Notes under the pieces: generated by a model
Databases searched by the model: none
Told to the model about the DNA's origin: nothing
Seen by the model: the letters and a program-made list of their open reading frames with translations, nothing else
NCBI GenBank assembly: GCA_964429655.1
Contig: CAYSCZ010000009.1
Span: 8,807-72,806, forward strand
Source of the DNA: CAYSCZ01 sp964429655
GTDB taxonomy: Bacteria > Bacteroidota > Bacteroidia > Cytophagales > Cyclobacteriaceae
Reading direction: 5' to 3'
Length of the DNA: 64,000 bases
In this document: piece after piece, positions 1-9,355 of the stretch
Layout of the letters: every line of letters begins with the position of its first letter
Numbering within the stretch: the stretch's first letter is position 1
Position numbers and translations under genes: made by a program

Positions 1-2313
1 GAATTCATTGCTATTGAGCATATTTTGCTAGGGCTCTTAAAAGGTAATGATAAGGTAGCCCAAACTTTAAAGGGACTTGGTTTTAATGAAAAAGAGCTAA
101 AAACAGCGATCAAGGCACTGCGCGGAAGAAACAAGGTGACCGATCAAAACGCAGAATCAAAATACAAATCACTTGAGCGCTACTCTAAAAATTTAAATGA
201 ACTGGCTAAGCAAGGAAAAATCGATCCCGTAATCGGTAGGGATGAAGAAATAAGGAGGGTACTGCAAATACTATCCAGAAGGACAAAAAATAACCCCTTG
301 CTTATCGGCGAGCCCGGTGTGGGCAAAACAGCCATTGTGGAAGGGATGGCCCAACGGATGGTTGATGGTGATGTGCCCGGGAATCTAAAAAATAAAACCC
401 TCATCGCATTGGACATGGGATTATTAGTTGCCGGCGCAAAATATAAAGGCGAGTTTGAAGAAAGGTTGAAGTCTGTTATAAAAGAAGTTAGTGATTCTGA
501 AGGAGAGATTATTTTATTCATTGATGAGATTCACACCCTGGTAGGGGCCGGATCAGGAGGGGAAAGCGCCATGGATGCAGCCAACCTGTTAAAACCTGCT
601 TTAGCAAGAGGTGAATTGCACGCTATAGGAGCTACGACACTTAAGGAATATCAAAAACATATAGAAAAAGACAAAGCACTGGAGCGTCGTTTCCAAACCG
701 TGATTGTGGATGAGCCAAATGTGCAGGACTCGGTATCCATATTGAGGGGAATAAAAGATAAATATGAGGTCCATCACGGTGTGAGGATAAAAGATGATGC
801 GGTAATTGCTTCCGTTGAATTGTCTGATCGCTACATTTCGGATCGGTTTCTACCCGATAAAGCCATAGACTTAATGGATGAGGCTGCTTCCAAGCTTAGG
901 ATTGAAATCGATTCCCTGCCCGAGGAACTTGATGAGCTAAATAGAAAAATCATGCAACTGGAAATTGAGCGGGAAGCAATCCGGCGTGAAAAAAATGTTG
1001 ATAGGGAAAGGGAAATCTCACGGGAGATCTCTGAGCTATCAGATACCCGTAACAACCTCAAAGCAAAATGGCAAAGTGAAAAAATAATAATTGATGATCT
1101 GCAACAAGAAAAAGAAAATATAGAAAATTTCAAACGAGAAGCTGAAATAGCAGAAAGAGAAGGTAATCTTGGGCGGGTGGCAGAATTAAGGTATGGAAAG
1201 ATTATTGAAAGTGAATCCAGGGTTGAGGACTATAAAAGGAAATTGGCAGAAATGCAGGGAGATAAATCCCTGATCAAAGAAGAGGTAGATTCTGAGGATA
1301 TTGCGGAAGTAGTGGCCCGTTGGACAGGTATTCCAGTTGCAAAAATGCTGCAGAGCGAGCGTGAAAAGCTTCTCTACCTGGAGGATGAGCTCGGAAAACG
1401 TATTGCAGGCCAATATGAGGCCATACAAGCCATCGCTGATGCCGTGAGGAGAAGCAGGGCCGGGCTGCAGGACCCTAAGCGTCCGATTGGGTCATTTATT
1501 TTTATGGGAACTACCGGTGTTGGTAAGACAGAACTGGCAAAAGCTTTGGCGGAATATCTATTTGACGACGAGAATAGTATGGTTCGGATTGATATGTCGG
1601 AATACCAGGAAAGACATGCAGTGAGTAGGTTGATTGGAGCACCTCCTGGTTATGTTGGTTATGATGAAGGGGGTCAACTAACCGAGGCGGTAAGACGAAG
1701 ACCTTACGCTGTAATCCTACTCGATGAAATAGAAAAAGCACACCCTGACGCATTCAATATATTACTCCAGGTTTTAGATGACGGCCGTTTGACAGATAAC
1801 AAAGGAAGAGTTGCTGATTTTAAAAATACAATTGTGATCATGACTACCAATATCGGATCTGGTATCATACAGGAAAATTTTGAACAAATGAATGAATATA
1901 ACCAGGACGAAATACTGGAAAATACCAGGAACCAGGTGTTTGAAGTATTAAAGAAATCGGTACGACCTGAGTTTCTGAATAGGATAGATGAGACTATTAT
2001 GTTCAAACCACTATCTCAGCAAGATTTAGCCAAAATTGTCAGGATACAGTTTGGAATTATACAGAAACGACTCGCTGATTCAGGCATCAAGCTTGAGGCA
2101 TCTTCCGAGGTCATTGATTTCCTAGGAGCAGCCGGTTATGATCCTCAATATGGGGCCAGGCCACTGAAAAGGATTTTACAGCGAGAGGTTCTCAATAAGT
2201 TGTCGAAAGAAATCCTATCCGGAAGAATTCATAAAGATTCTATTATTGGAATGAACCTTACGGATGACCGGTCAGGAATTGAATTCATAAATTTGGATGA
2301 GATTAAAATTTAA
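1..2313 (+). CDS. clpB: ATP-dependent chaperone ClpB, 5' end outside the window
   Basis: ClpB is the AAA+ disaggregase that threads aggregated proteins through its hexameric pore together with DnaK. The frame is open from base 1, and the first visible codons belong to the Clp N-terminal repeat domain, so roughly the first 90-100 residues lie outside. Two AAA+ modules are seen: Walker A GEPGVGKT (encoded near 307-330) and GTTGVGKT (near 1506-1530). Between them lies the long charged coiled-coil M-domain (about 940-1270) that separates ClpB from ClpC. The second Walker A has Thr where many relatives have Pro. The C-terminal domain ends normally. The TTG at 25 is internal, not a start. The gene ends at a strong bidirectional terminator. 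Confidence 0.95.
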   Translation, partial: EFIAIEHILLGLLKGNDKVAQTLKGLGFNEKELKTAIKALRGRNKVTDQNAESKYKSLERYSKNLNELAKQGKIDPVIGRDEEIRRVLQILSRRTKNNPLLIGEPGVGKTAIVEGMAQRMVDGDVPGNLKNKTLIALDMGLLVAGAKYKGEFEERLKSVIKEVSDSEGEIILFIDEIHTLVGAGSGGESAMDAANLLKPALARGELHAIGATTLKEYQKHIEKDKALERRFQTVIVDEPNVQDSVSILRGIKDKYEVHHGVRIKDDAVIASVELSDRYISDRFLPDKAIDLMDEAASKLRIEIDSLPEELDELNRKIMQLEIEREAIRREKNVDREREISREISELSDTRNNLKAKWQSEKIIIDDLQQEKENIENFKREAEIAEREGNLGRVAELRYGKIIESESRVEDYKRKLAEMQGDKSLIKEEVDSEDIAEVVARWTGIPVAKMLQSEREKLLYLEDELGKRIAGQYEAIQAIADAVRRSRAGLQDPKRPIGSFIFMGTTGVGKTELAKALAEYLFDDENSMVRIDMSEYQERHAVSRLIGAPPGYVGYDEGGQLTEAVRRRPYAVILLDEIEKAHPDAFNILLQVLDDGRLTDNKGRVADFKNTIVIMTTNIGSGIIQENFEQMNEYNQDEILENTRNQVFEVLKKSVRPEFLNRIDETIMFKPLSQQDLAKIVRIQFGIIQKRLADSGIKLEASSEVIDFLGAAGYDPQYGARPLKRILQREVLNKLSKEILSGRIHKDSIIGMNLTDDRSGIEFINLDEIKI

Positions 2314-2340
2314 AAGGAGCTTTTCAAGCTCCTTTTTTTA
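2312..2340. terminator. Bidirectional rho-independent terminator between clpB and the PspC gene
   Basis: An 11-bp perfect inverted repeat (AAAAGGAGCTT, loop TTC, AAGCTCCTTTT) is followed by a T run on the plus strand. A-tracts on the other side give a T run for the minus strand too. It lies between two convergent genes and its right arm reaches the stop codon of the PspC gene. Confidence 0.9.
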
Positions 2341-2526
2341 TTTAGAGGGCATCACAATCCACAAGATAATGTAAACTAATGTACCAGGGAAAGCTGCACT
2401 AAAAATGGATACAACCAGATAGATTATTCTGAATAAGACGATGTCTATACCAAAATACTCTGCCAATCCAGCACATACGCCTGCTATCACACGATGATCA
2501 GAACGATATAATTTATTTTCCGGCAT
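2338..2526 (-). CDS. PspC domain membrane protein
   Basis: This 62-residue protein consists almost entirely of one PspC domain. It has the N-terminal signature KLYRSDHRVIAGVCAGLAEY, followed by a hydrophobic segment (about residues 32-58) and the terminal IMPSK-like tail (VMPSK). PspC proteins sit in the inner membrane. In enterobacteria they take part in the phage-shock envelope stress response; the role of free-standing short PspC proteins in Bacteroidota is not settled. It lies 4 bases downstream of the next small membrane-protein gene on the same strand, so the two are probably co-transcribed. Confidence 0.88.
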   Translation of the reverse strand: MPENKLYRSDHRVIAGVCAGLAEYFGIDIVLFRIIYLVVSIFSAAFPGTLVYIILWIVMPSK

Positions 2527-2530
2527 TCTG

Positions 2531-2773
2531 TTAATTACTGGGCTCTTTAAATTTATTTATTAATGCAGTACCAATCAAATAGTTCAAAAAATAAGAAGCC
2601 TTTTTCTGAATTTTTGATTGACTTTCCTGTTCGAACAACTCCTGCTTATCAGCGTTGATGGAGCTAACTGTCAATAAATGTTGATTAAAACCAATTAAAA
2701 GTGCAACGATGATCCCAATAATTAAAAGGACCGTTTTCATTAAGTTGGTAAATCTGGTACTTGTATTCTTCAT
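2531..2773 (-). CDS. Small membrane protein of unknown function
   Basis: I do not recognise a named family for this 80-residue protein. It has a short basic N-terminus, one hydrophobic helix (about residues 13-31), a polar Glu/Gln/Lys-rich middle and a second weakly hydrophobic stretch (FLNYLIGTALI, about 62-72). Its stop lies 4 bases before the PspC start on the same strand, which makes an operon likely and hints at an envelope role. Function remains unknown. Confidence 0.6.
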   Translation of the reverse strand: MKNTSTRFTNLMKTVLLIIGIIVALLIGFNQHLLTVSSINADKQELFEQESQSKIQKKASYFLNYLIGTALINKFKEPSN

Positions 2774-2909
2774 GGCAATATTTTTTGAACAATTACTATG
2801 CCAGTAGATATAATCTTCTGATAATCAGGTAGTTTAAAATTTCAATAAAATATAATTGATCGTTTTCGAACATTTCACAAGTGATAACTGATCGGTAATA
2901 AAAAAATAT

Positions 2910-4364
2910 CTAGAATTCATCAGCCACAAGCCTTGCGGATGACAGACTTAGAGGAATTCCACCACCCGGATGGACACTACCCCCACAAAAATAAAGGTTA
3001 CGAATACGGCGTGTCGCATTTGGATGTCGAAGAAAGGCTGCCATTTTATTATTGGAGCTATTACCATACAAAGCACCATTCATGGAACTTGTTCTTTTGT
3101 GGATCTTTGCCGGATCAAGGATGTCTTCTGCTTCTATCAATTGGATGAGATCAACTTTCAGGATGCGGTTTAACTTTGATATAATATTAGCTTTTGCTGT
3201 TGAAATCAATGATTGCCAATCTTGTCCTTGGTCATTAGGCGCATTAATCATTACAAACCAATTTTCTTTTCCTTTGGGGGCGTCTCTATGATTTAGTTTG
3301 GAGGATATGTTTATGTATACCGTCGGGTCATTGGTGATCGTATTATTATTAAAAATTGCGTCAAATTCCTCTTTGTAATCCCTTGCGAAAAATATATTGT
3401 GCAATTCTAATTCCGGGAAAGCTGTGTTAATCCCCCAATAAAAAATTAAAGCGGAACTCGACTTTGGCTGATTGGTCAACTTTTTAGGCGTAAAACGTTT
3501 TGGAAGTAACTTCTTGTATACCAGGTTCATATCCATATTGGTTACCACTGAATCATAAAAAACTTTTAGCCCTGATAATTCCAACCCAATGACAGCTTTA
3601 CCATCCAGTAAAATACTGGTAACCGGTCGATTAAAATAGAACTTCACTCCAAGGTCCCTGGCGAGATTGTAAAGTGATCTTGTAATTGAATACATGCCAT
3701 CATTTGGAAAGTAAGCCCCAAAGGCATATTCCAAATGCGGAATAATATTCATTGTAGCCGGTGTCCGGTAAGGATTAGAGCCATTATAGGTTGCATACCG
3801 ATTGAATAACTGCGTAACTTTAGGATCCTTTAATAAAGCTTTATTTGCACCATTCAAAGTATCAAAAAATCCCAACCCTGGTATTCTAAGATAGGCTTTG
3901 AAGGCGCTTTTATTTAGATATGTACTCCATTTATTCAAAGATGAATCGATAAATAATGTTGCCAGCGAATCGTATAGAAATGCGCTTTTATCTAATAATT
4001 TTATTAAATCACTTTCTTTAACTGATGTTTTTTGAAGTAATTCAGCCACGAACCGGTCTCTTTCGGAATAAGCATTTATGATTGTGCCATCCTCGTAAAA
4101 ATATTTGCAGATAATTGATAACCGTTCATAATTGAAGTAGTCTCTTGGATTCTTACCAGAAAGCCTAAATAACTCATCGACTTTTTGGGGCATTGTAAAT
4201 AAAGAAGGACCGGCATCAAACCGGTAACCATCCCGTTTGATTTCAGAAAGCTTTCCACCAGGATATGGATTAGATTCATATACCTCTAGGTTATGCCCTT
4301 TATTGGCAAGGCGTATGGCTGCTGCTATACCACCGATACCGGCACCAATAACCCCTATCTTCAT
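2910..4364 (-). CDS. crtD: CrtD-type carotenoid 3,4-desaturase (phytoene desaturase family)
   Basis: This is a 484-residue FAD-dependent carotenoid oxidoreductase. An N-terminal dinucleotide-binding fold (GAGIGGIAAAIRLANKGH, about 7-24) leads to the PGGKLSE and FDAGPSLFTMP motifs. The C-terminal FAD motif GGSVHPGGGIPLSLSSARL is intact. FDAGPSLFTMPQKVDELFRL resembles the 1-hydroxycarotenoid 3,4-desaturase branch of Bacteroidota more than CrtI phytoene desaturase, which usually has a GPSWYWMP-like stretch. I infer a late step that adds a double bond to an acyclic, hydroxylated carotenoid. No other crt genes are in the window, so substrate assignment rests on family resemblance only. Confidence 0.8.
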   Translation of the reverse strand: MKIGVIGAGIGGIAAAIRLANKGHNLEVYESNPYPGGKLSEIKRDGYRFDAGPSLFTMPQKVDELFRLSGKNPRDYFNYERLSIICKYFYEDGTIINAYSERDRFVAELLQKTSVKESDLIKLLDKSAFLYDSLATLFIDSSLNKWSTYLNKSAFKAYLRIPGLGFFDTLNGANKALLKDPKVTQLFNRYATYNGSNPYRTPATMNIIPHLEYAFGAYFPNDGMYSITRSLYNLARDLGVKFYFNRPVTSILLDGKAVIGLELSGLKVFYDSVVTNMDMNLVYKKLLPKRFTPKKLTNQPKSSSALIFYWGINTAFPELELHNIFFARDYKEEFDAIFNNNTITNDPTVYINISSKLNHRDAPKGKENWFVMINAPNDQGQDWQSLISTAKANIISKLNRILKVDLIQLIEAEDILDPAKIHKRTSSMNGALYGNSSNNKMAAFLRHPNATRRIRNLYFCGGSVHPGGGIPLSLSSARLVADEF

Positions 4365-4468
4365 AATATATTAATATTGTAAAAATCCGATAAATATTTA
4401 GATTATTTTTGATCTAATCGATATTTCTATTTTCACTAATTTTAAAAAACAAATATCTTAACTTAATT

Positions 4469-4909
4469 ATGGTTAGTTCGCATGTACAACTCCTTTATCA
4501 AGAATACATTAAGACCAGAAATGTATCGCTTACACACGAGCAATTTCTTTATTTCGTAAATCTCTATCCGGCATTAATTGTTTGTATGTCTGATGGTAAA
4601 TTAGATGATAATGAGTGGGAGAGTGTACTTAGTCTTGTTAACACCTTAGCAGATGAATTTTCCATGGGTGATAATAAAGAAGAGTTAAGGAGAATATTCA
4701 GAACAGAATTCAGGTACCTGCTAGATAATGTTGACAAATGGCGCAAGAAATTCCTCAATGCTTTAAAAGATCAGTTATCCAAAAATGGTATTGATAAAGA
4801 GTTTGTGTTGGAGTCAATGTACCTGTTTGCTAACTCAGCCGACGGCATATCTGAAATAGAACAAAATACCATAAACGAACTGTCTAAGCGTCTTGTGCTT
4901 GACCATTAA
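4469..4909 (+). CDS. TerB-like helical protein
   Basis: This 146-residue, all-alpha soluble protein has an acidic surface and resembles the TerB (tellurite resistance/co-chaperone-like) fold. Landmarks are the MSDGKLDDNEWESV segment, with metal-binding style Asp/Glu spacing, and a second FANSADGISEIEQNTI segment, giving the two-fold pattern of D-G-x-x-x-x-x-E motifs seen in that superfamily. No signal peptide or membrane segment is seen. Its last 26 bases overlap the 3' end of kmo on the other strand. A candidate -7 element (TATTTTTG, 4404-4411) lies upstream. Specific function is unknown. Confidence 0.62.
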   Translation: MVSSHVQLLYQEYIKTRNVSLTHEQFLYFVNLYPALIVCMSDGKLDDNEWESVLSLVNTLADEFSMGDNKEELRRIFRTEFRYLLDNVDKWRKKFLNALKDQLSKNGIDKEFVLESMYLFANSADGISEIEQNTINELSKRLVLDH

Positions 4910-6224
4910 GTCTGGATATTATTTCATCCTTATCTAGTGATTCTACGGATTTATCCATTCCCCCTTCGTGCAATACGGAATTCATGATAGCCTCCTGTTT
5001 CTTACCAACAGCTAATGCCTTGGAATAAGGTATGTCTGAAAAAGTAACCATTGAATAAAGAGGCAGCCATTGATCTGGCTTATGTTTATGCAGCGCAGCC
5101 TCCACTTTTTTCTGCCATATAAATTTATCGTCCATTACTTTACTACTCATTTCGTGGAAATTTTGAAGCGCCAATTCACTGATTGCATCTGCATCCGGTT
5201 TTCTTGATTTTTGAAAGCAGTCCAAGGTGTCATCCCAGTTGAAATTATGTGCTTTCAAAACATCAGTAAACACGCTGCAATCTTCAAACCCTGCATTCAT
5301 GCCCTGGCCATAAAAAGGAACTATCGCATGGGCTGCATCCCCAATTAATACCGATTTATTATAAACCCATGGGTAACACCTCACAGTAACCAATGCAGAG
5401 GTAGGATTTTGGAAAAAGTCTTTTGTCAAGGTAGGCAGGAAATCTAAAGAATCCGGAAAATGCTCTTTGAAAAACCTTGTGACATCATGTCCATCTTCTA
5501 GTATACTGAAAGCGTTCTCACCTTCAAAAGGTAGAAATAGCGTACAAGTGAAACTTTTATCTTTATTTGGTAAGGCAATCATCATAAAATTGCCTCTTGG
5601 CCAAATATGCAAAGCTCCAGGCTCCATTTGATACTCCCCTTTATTGGACGCAGGAATAGTAAGCTCTTTGTAGCCATGACCTAGAAAATATTGGGAATAA
5701 TTAAACCTAGGGAGATTAAAATATTTTTTCCGAACTACTGAAAATGCGCCATCTGCTCCAATTATTTGCTTTGCCTTCAGTTTTTTATCTTTCAGGATGA
5801 TCTCACCGGTTTGGAGGTTCACATCATGACATTTTTCATCAAAAAACAATTGAACCCCCAAACTTTCGGCTTTATCAAGCAGTAATTCATTCAACTTTTT
5901 CCTGGAGACTGAATTTATGAATTGACCTTTTACACCATAGGGCTGAAATGAAAGTTGACTGGATTTATCATGCATCATGCGCCCATGCATGGGCGTACAT
6001 AATTTTTCAACCTCATCCTTTATCCCAACTTTGTTCAATGATTTTATACCACGATAACTTAAGGCTAAATTTATGCTCCTGCCCCCGGAAATTTTAAGTT
6101 TTCGTGGATCCGGCCTTTTTTCAACTACATATGTTTTAAATCCTTCCCTAGCCATAAATATAGACAGTAATGCCCCTACCAAACCACCACCTATAATTAT
6201 GATTTCATCCTTTGTTGTGCTCAT
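4884..6224 (-). CDS. kmo: Kynurenine 3-monooxygenase
   Basis: This FAD- and NADPH-dependent enzyme hydroxylates L-kynurenine to 3-hydroxykynurenine. The 446-residue protein shows the N-terminal Rossmann motif GGGLVGALL (12-20), the GADGA motif (156-160) and the flavin motif GDAAHAIVPFYGQGMNAGFE (295-314), which is highly characteristic of KMO. No C-terminal membrane anchor is evident, as in other bacterial forms. The start overlaps the end of kynU by 20 bases, and the upstream HAAO gene lies on the same strand, so the three form one operon leading from kynurenine to quinolinate and NAD. Confidence 0.95.
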   Translation of the reverse strand: MSTTKDEIIIIGGGLVGALLSIFMAREGFKTYVVEKRPDPRKLKISGGRSINLALSYRGIKSLNKVGIKDEVEKLCTPMHGRMMHDKSSQLSFQPYGVKGQFINSVSRKKLNELLLDKAESLGVQLFFDEKCHDVNLQTGEIILKDKKLKAKQIIGADGAFSVVRKKYFNLPRFNYSQYFLGHGYKELTIPASNKGEYQMEPGALHIWPRGNFMMIALPNKDKSFTCTLFLPFEGENAFSILEDGHDVTRFFKEHFPDSLDFLPTLTKDFFQNPTSALVTVRCYPWVYNKSVLIGDAAHAIVPFYGQGMNAGFEDCSVFTDVLKAHNFNWDDTLDCFQKSRKPDADAISELALQNFHEMSSKVMDDKFIWQKKVEAALHKHKPDQWLPLYSMVTFSDIPYSKALAVGKKQEAIMNSVLHEGGMDKSVESLDKDEIISRLNGQAQDA

Positions 6225-7491
6225 TTATTAACTCCTCAAAATATTTACAAAATTTAAAAATGTCAGTGTATGTGTTGTAAAAAGGAGCCGGAGCAACACG
6301 GATTACATCAGGTTCTCGCCAGTCTAGCACTACACCCCGCTTAATTAATCCTTCGAAAACCCACCTTCCTTTTTCGGGTATAAGAATTGATAATTGTGCC
6401 CCTCTTCTTTTTACATCCCTTGGTGTTAGAATTTCAAACTGTTTATTTGAATTTATATCATCCAGGCAATATTCCAGAAACCTGGTCAGTGTTATGCTCT
6501 TTTGCCTTAATGCTTCAAAGCCAACCCTCTGAAAAAGTTCAAGCGATGCCAGGTGCGCTGCCATGGAAAGGATAGATGGGTTACTTAGCTGCCAACCATC
6601 AGCCGCTGGGACAGGCTTGAACCCCTTCTCCATTTTAAAACGTTCGTGCTCATCATTGCCCCACCATCCTCCAAATCTTATCATATCTGTTTTTTTAGCA
6701 TGCTTTTCATTGATGTATACCCCAGAGACAGATCCCGGGCCAGCATTTAAATATTTATAACTACACCAGGTTGCAAAATCTACATTCCAATTATGTAGGG
6801 ATAGTGGAACATTACCTATGGCATGTGCTAAATCAAAACCCGCAATAACCCCGTTTTCATGAGCCGCCCTGGTTATTGACTCAATATCAAAATACTGACC
6901 GCTGTAATATTGAACGCCGCTAAATAAAATCAGTGCCAGGTCTGTTGCATGTTGATTGATAGCTCCTATTATATCTTCATTTCTTAGCGTGTGCTCACCA
7001 GCCCTCGGAAATAATTCGATTATTGAATCATCAGGATCGTACCCATGGAATTTCAACTGGGTTTCTACGGTATACTGGTCAGATGGAAAGGCATGTCCTT
7101 CCATCATAATCTTATATTTGTTGTTCTCAGGCCTGTAGAATGAAACCATCAATAAATGTAAATTAACAGTCAGGTTATTCATTACCACAATCTCAGAATC
7201 CTTGGCTCCCAGCAAATCCCCGAGTGGCTTTCTAAAGAATTTATGATAGTTAGTCCATGGTTTTTCTCCTGAGAAATGTCCTTCAACCCCTGAATCCCGC
7301 CAAACTTTCAATTCTGATTCGATATAGCCCTGGACATTCTTTGGCTGCAATCCAAGTGAATTACCACAAAAATAGATTGTTTCCTCCGCTCCATTTTTGG
7401 GAATGAAAAACATATTTCTGTAATCTTTTAGTGGATCTTCACGATCCTGCTTCAAAGCATATTCCAGTGAGCATTCCATATTTAAGTTCAA
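6205..7491 (-). CDS. kynU: Kynureninase
   Basis: This PLP-dependent enzyme cleaves 3-hydroxykynurenine (or kynurenine) into 3-hydroxyanthranilate (or anthranilate) and alanine. Its 428 residues are the usual length. The PLP lysine lies in CSYKYLNAGPG (Lys246). The cofactor-contacting AGFDLAHAIGN segment (Asp220, His223) is present, as are the early FCGNSLGL and late FGGWWGND motifs typical of the family. It lies 3 bases after HAAO and overlaps kmo by 20 bases, consistent with translational coupling in a quinolinate-forming operon. Tryptophan dioxygenase and kynurenine formamidase are not in this window. Confidence 0.96.
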   Translation of the reverse strand: MNLNMECSLEYALKQDREDPLKDYRNMFFIPKNGAEETIYFCGNSLGLQPKNVQGYIESELKVWRDSGVEGHFSGEKPWTNYHKFFRKPLGDLLGAKDSEIVVMNNLTVNLHLLMVSFYRPENNKYKIMMEGHAFPSDQYTVETQLKFHGYDPDDSIIELFPRAGEHTLRNEDIIGAINQHATDLALILFSGVQYYSGQYFDIESITRAAHENGVIAGFDLAHAIGNVPLSLHNWNVDFATWCSYKYLNAGPGSVSGVYINEKHAKKTDMIRFGGWWGNDEHERFKMEKGFKPVPAADGWQLSNPSILSMAAHLASLELFQRVGFEALRQKSITLTRFLEYCLDDINSNKQFEILTPRDVKRRGAQLSILIPEKGRWVFEGLIKRGVVLDWREPDVIRVAPAPFYNTYTDIFKFCKYFEELINEHNKG

Positions 7492-7494
7492 ATA

Positions 7495-8016
7495 TCACTT
7501 TTTGGGTATTTCCATTACAGTAGAGCACTTATCACAAGTCCTTAGGGCCAGTGAATTATTAAACCTTTCCATAATTGGCGGAAGTTGTTTTACAATATCG
7601 CTAATGTGTTCATAATATTCATGCAATCGGTTCCCACAGTTTTCACAAAACCATATAAATCCATCCTTTTGGCTCGTATCCCTGTATCGCTCCATTACCA
7701 AACCTATAGAGCCGGCAGTTCTTTGGGGAGAGTGCGGAACCTTTGGTGGTAATAAGAAAATCTCCCCTTCTTTAATGGGTATATCAACCATTTTACCATC
7801 TTCCACGATTTTTAAAACGATATTTCCCTTAAGCTGATAAAAAAACTCCTCCGTCTCATTGTAGTGATAATCTTTCCTTGAATTTGGCCCTCCCACAACC
7901 ATAACAATAAAGTCTTTATTATTTTTATAAACTTGTTGGTTCCCAACAGGTGGTTTTAATAAGTCTCTATGTTCATCGATCCAATTTTTAAAGTCAAATG
8001 GTCTTTGAATGGGCAT
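7495..8016 (-). CDS. nbaC: 3-hydroxyanthranilate 3,4-dioxygenase
   Basis: This iron-dependent cupin opens the ring of 3-hydroxyanthranilate to aminocarboxymuconate semialdehyde, which cyclises to quinolinate. The 173-residue protein keeps the predicted Fe ligands His51, Glu57 (in YHYNETEEFF) and His95 (in PPKVPHSPQR). It also carries the extra C-terminal rubredoxin-like metal site of the bacterial type, with pairs Cys124/Cys127 and Cys161/Cys164. It is the first gene of the kynurenine operon; its start faces the divergent SDR gene across about 100 bases. Confidence 0.95.
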   Translation of the reverse strand: MPIQRPFDFKNWIDEHRDLLKPPVGNQQVYKNNKDFIVMVVGGPNSRKDYHYNETEEFFYQLKGNIVLKIVEDGKMVDIPIKEGEIFLLPPKVPHSPQRTAGSIGLVMERYRDTSQKDGFIWFCENCGNRLHEYYEHISDIVKQLPPIMERFNNSLALRTCDKCSTVMEIPKK

Positions 8017-8115
8017 CTCTATGTTTTTCCTGTATTTTGAATGATTAATTTATGAAGTAACAGTGATAATAATGGTTAAGTTATGGATAATTTCTTCACA
8101 TAAACCAAAAAACCC

Positions 8116-8897
8116 ATGGTTATAGATCTTTGTAATAGGCATGCACTGGTGTGTGGAAGCACGCAAGGTATAGGAAGAGCAATAGCATTTGAATTGGCCT
8201 CTTCCAATGCTAAGGTGACGCTCTTTGCCAGAAATAAAGAGTTACTGGAAAACACTTTGAATGAAATTAATCAAGTCTCTGACGGCAATGATTATCTGGT
8301 AGCTGATTTTGAAAAACCTGAGGAAGTAAAAAGCGTGATTGAGCATCAATTAAGGAAGAAATCATATGATATTTAATAAACAACACGGGAGGCCCATCTG
8401 CCGGCGCAATAATAGAGGCAACTACCGATGACTTTCAAAAGGGATTAAATGCGCATTTGATGTGTAATCATATCATTGTCCGGCATCTAATACCTCATAT
8501 GAAGGAGGCGGGTTATGGAAGAATAATTAACGTAGTCTCTACTTCGGTTAAAATCCCGATTCCAGGATTAGGTGTATCAAATACTGTTCGAGGAGCAATA
8601 GCAAACTGGGCGAAAACGCTTTCATTAGAACTAGCACAATATGGTATAACGGTAAATAATATTTTACCAGGCTTGACAAATACCAAACGCCTTGAAACAT
8701 TATTCCAAAGAATGGCTGAAGACTCCGGCGAAACCACCAGCCGGCTTAAGGAAAAGATGAAAGAAAGTGTTCCTGCGAAAAGGTTTGGAGAGCCCTCTGA
8801 AATTGCTTGTTTAGCAGCTTTCCTTGCCTCCCCATATGCCAATTATATTAATGGCACAAATATACCTGTAGATGGAGGTAGAACCGGGAGTTTGTAA
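8116..8897 (+). pseudogene. SDR family oxidoreductase gene broken by a one-base frameshift
   Basis: Two adjacent frames (8116-8376 and 8373-8897) together encode one short-chain dehydrogenase of about 260 residues. The first half has the NAD(P) motif CGSTQGIGRAIAF and ends at YDI. The second resumes with LINNTGGPSAGAII, the expected NNxGG continuation. Restoring one T in the TTT at 8372-8374 joins them perfectly. The second half has the usual SDR C-terminus (NGTNIPVDGG). The active-site Tyr-x-x-x-Lys is replaced by SNTVR, as in an SDR subgroup with Ser and Arg there. The gene lies divergent from the kynurenine operon. It may be a true pseudogene or a homopolymer sequencing error. Confidence 0.85.
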
Positions 8898-8921
8898 ATG
8901 ATGCATTAAAGACACGAATAA

Positions 8922-9266
8922 TTAATTTATTGAAGATGCTAAGGATTCCTCTTCTTTTAAACCTGTACCGTTACCACTTATTGCTTTCTGATCGTCTTCT
9001 TTTTTTATTCGGGGTATCAGGGTTTCAGCTTTCCAATACTGAATGATTTCATGAGCATACAGATTATACGTTACTGAGAAGTCTTTTTTGATAAGCACTA
9101 CTTTATCTAACTCATTAGCTTTATAGTAATGATACAGCGCTCCATAAATAGTATCATGATCATTTGTAACCACATAGCCATGTTTAAAATGGGCTATGTG
9201 TTGAGATTTTACGATAAATGGAGCAATTAATATAGCAACACATAATACGATTTTAGGTGTTTTCAT
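8922..9266 (-). CDS. Secreted protein of unknown function, tandem paralog A
   Basis: This 114-residue protein starts with a signal peptide (about residues 1-21, ending VKSQ). It continues with the motif HGYVVTNDHDTIYGALYH, a pattern (G-[YF]-[IV]-V-T-x(4)-D-T-I-x-G) common at the N-terminus of uncharacterised exported proteins of Bacteroidota. The charged C-terminus (about 85-114) has low complexity. It resembles its neighbour at 9356-9706 over the first 60-70 residues, so the pair looks like a tandem duplication. Both are much shorter than many proteins with this motif, so they may be truncated. Confidence 0.6.
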   Translation of the reverse strand: MKTPKIVLCVAILIAPFIVKSQHIAHFKHGYVVTNDHDTIYGALYHYYKANELDKVVLIKKDFSVTYNLYAHEIIQYWKAETLIPRIKKEDDQKAISGNGTGLKEEESLASSIN

Positions 9267-9355
9267 TTTAGGTGAATTAAAATTTATACCTTAAAACTAT
9301 CTATGTAATGCCAATAAGGTGATTAGGAAAAATCATAATTTTTCTAAGCAAAAAA

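Noticed and set aside
8370..8380. Programmed ribosomal frameshift in the SDR gene
   Set aside because: The site is a short T run followed by TAATAA, with no heptameric slippery sequence and no evident downstream stimulatory structure; simple base loss explains it better.
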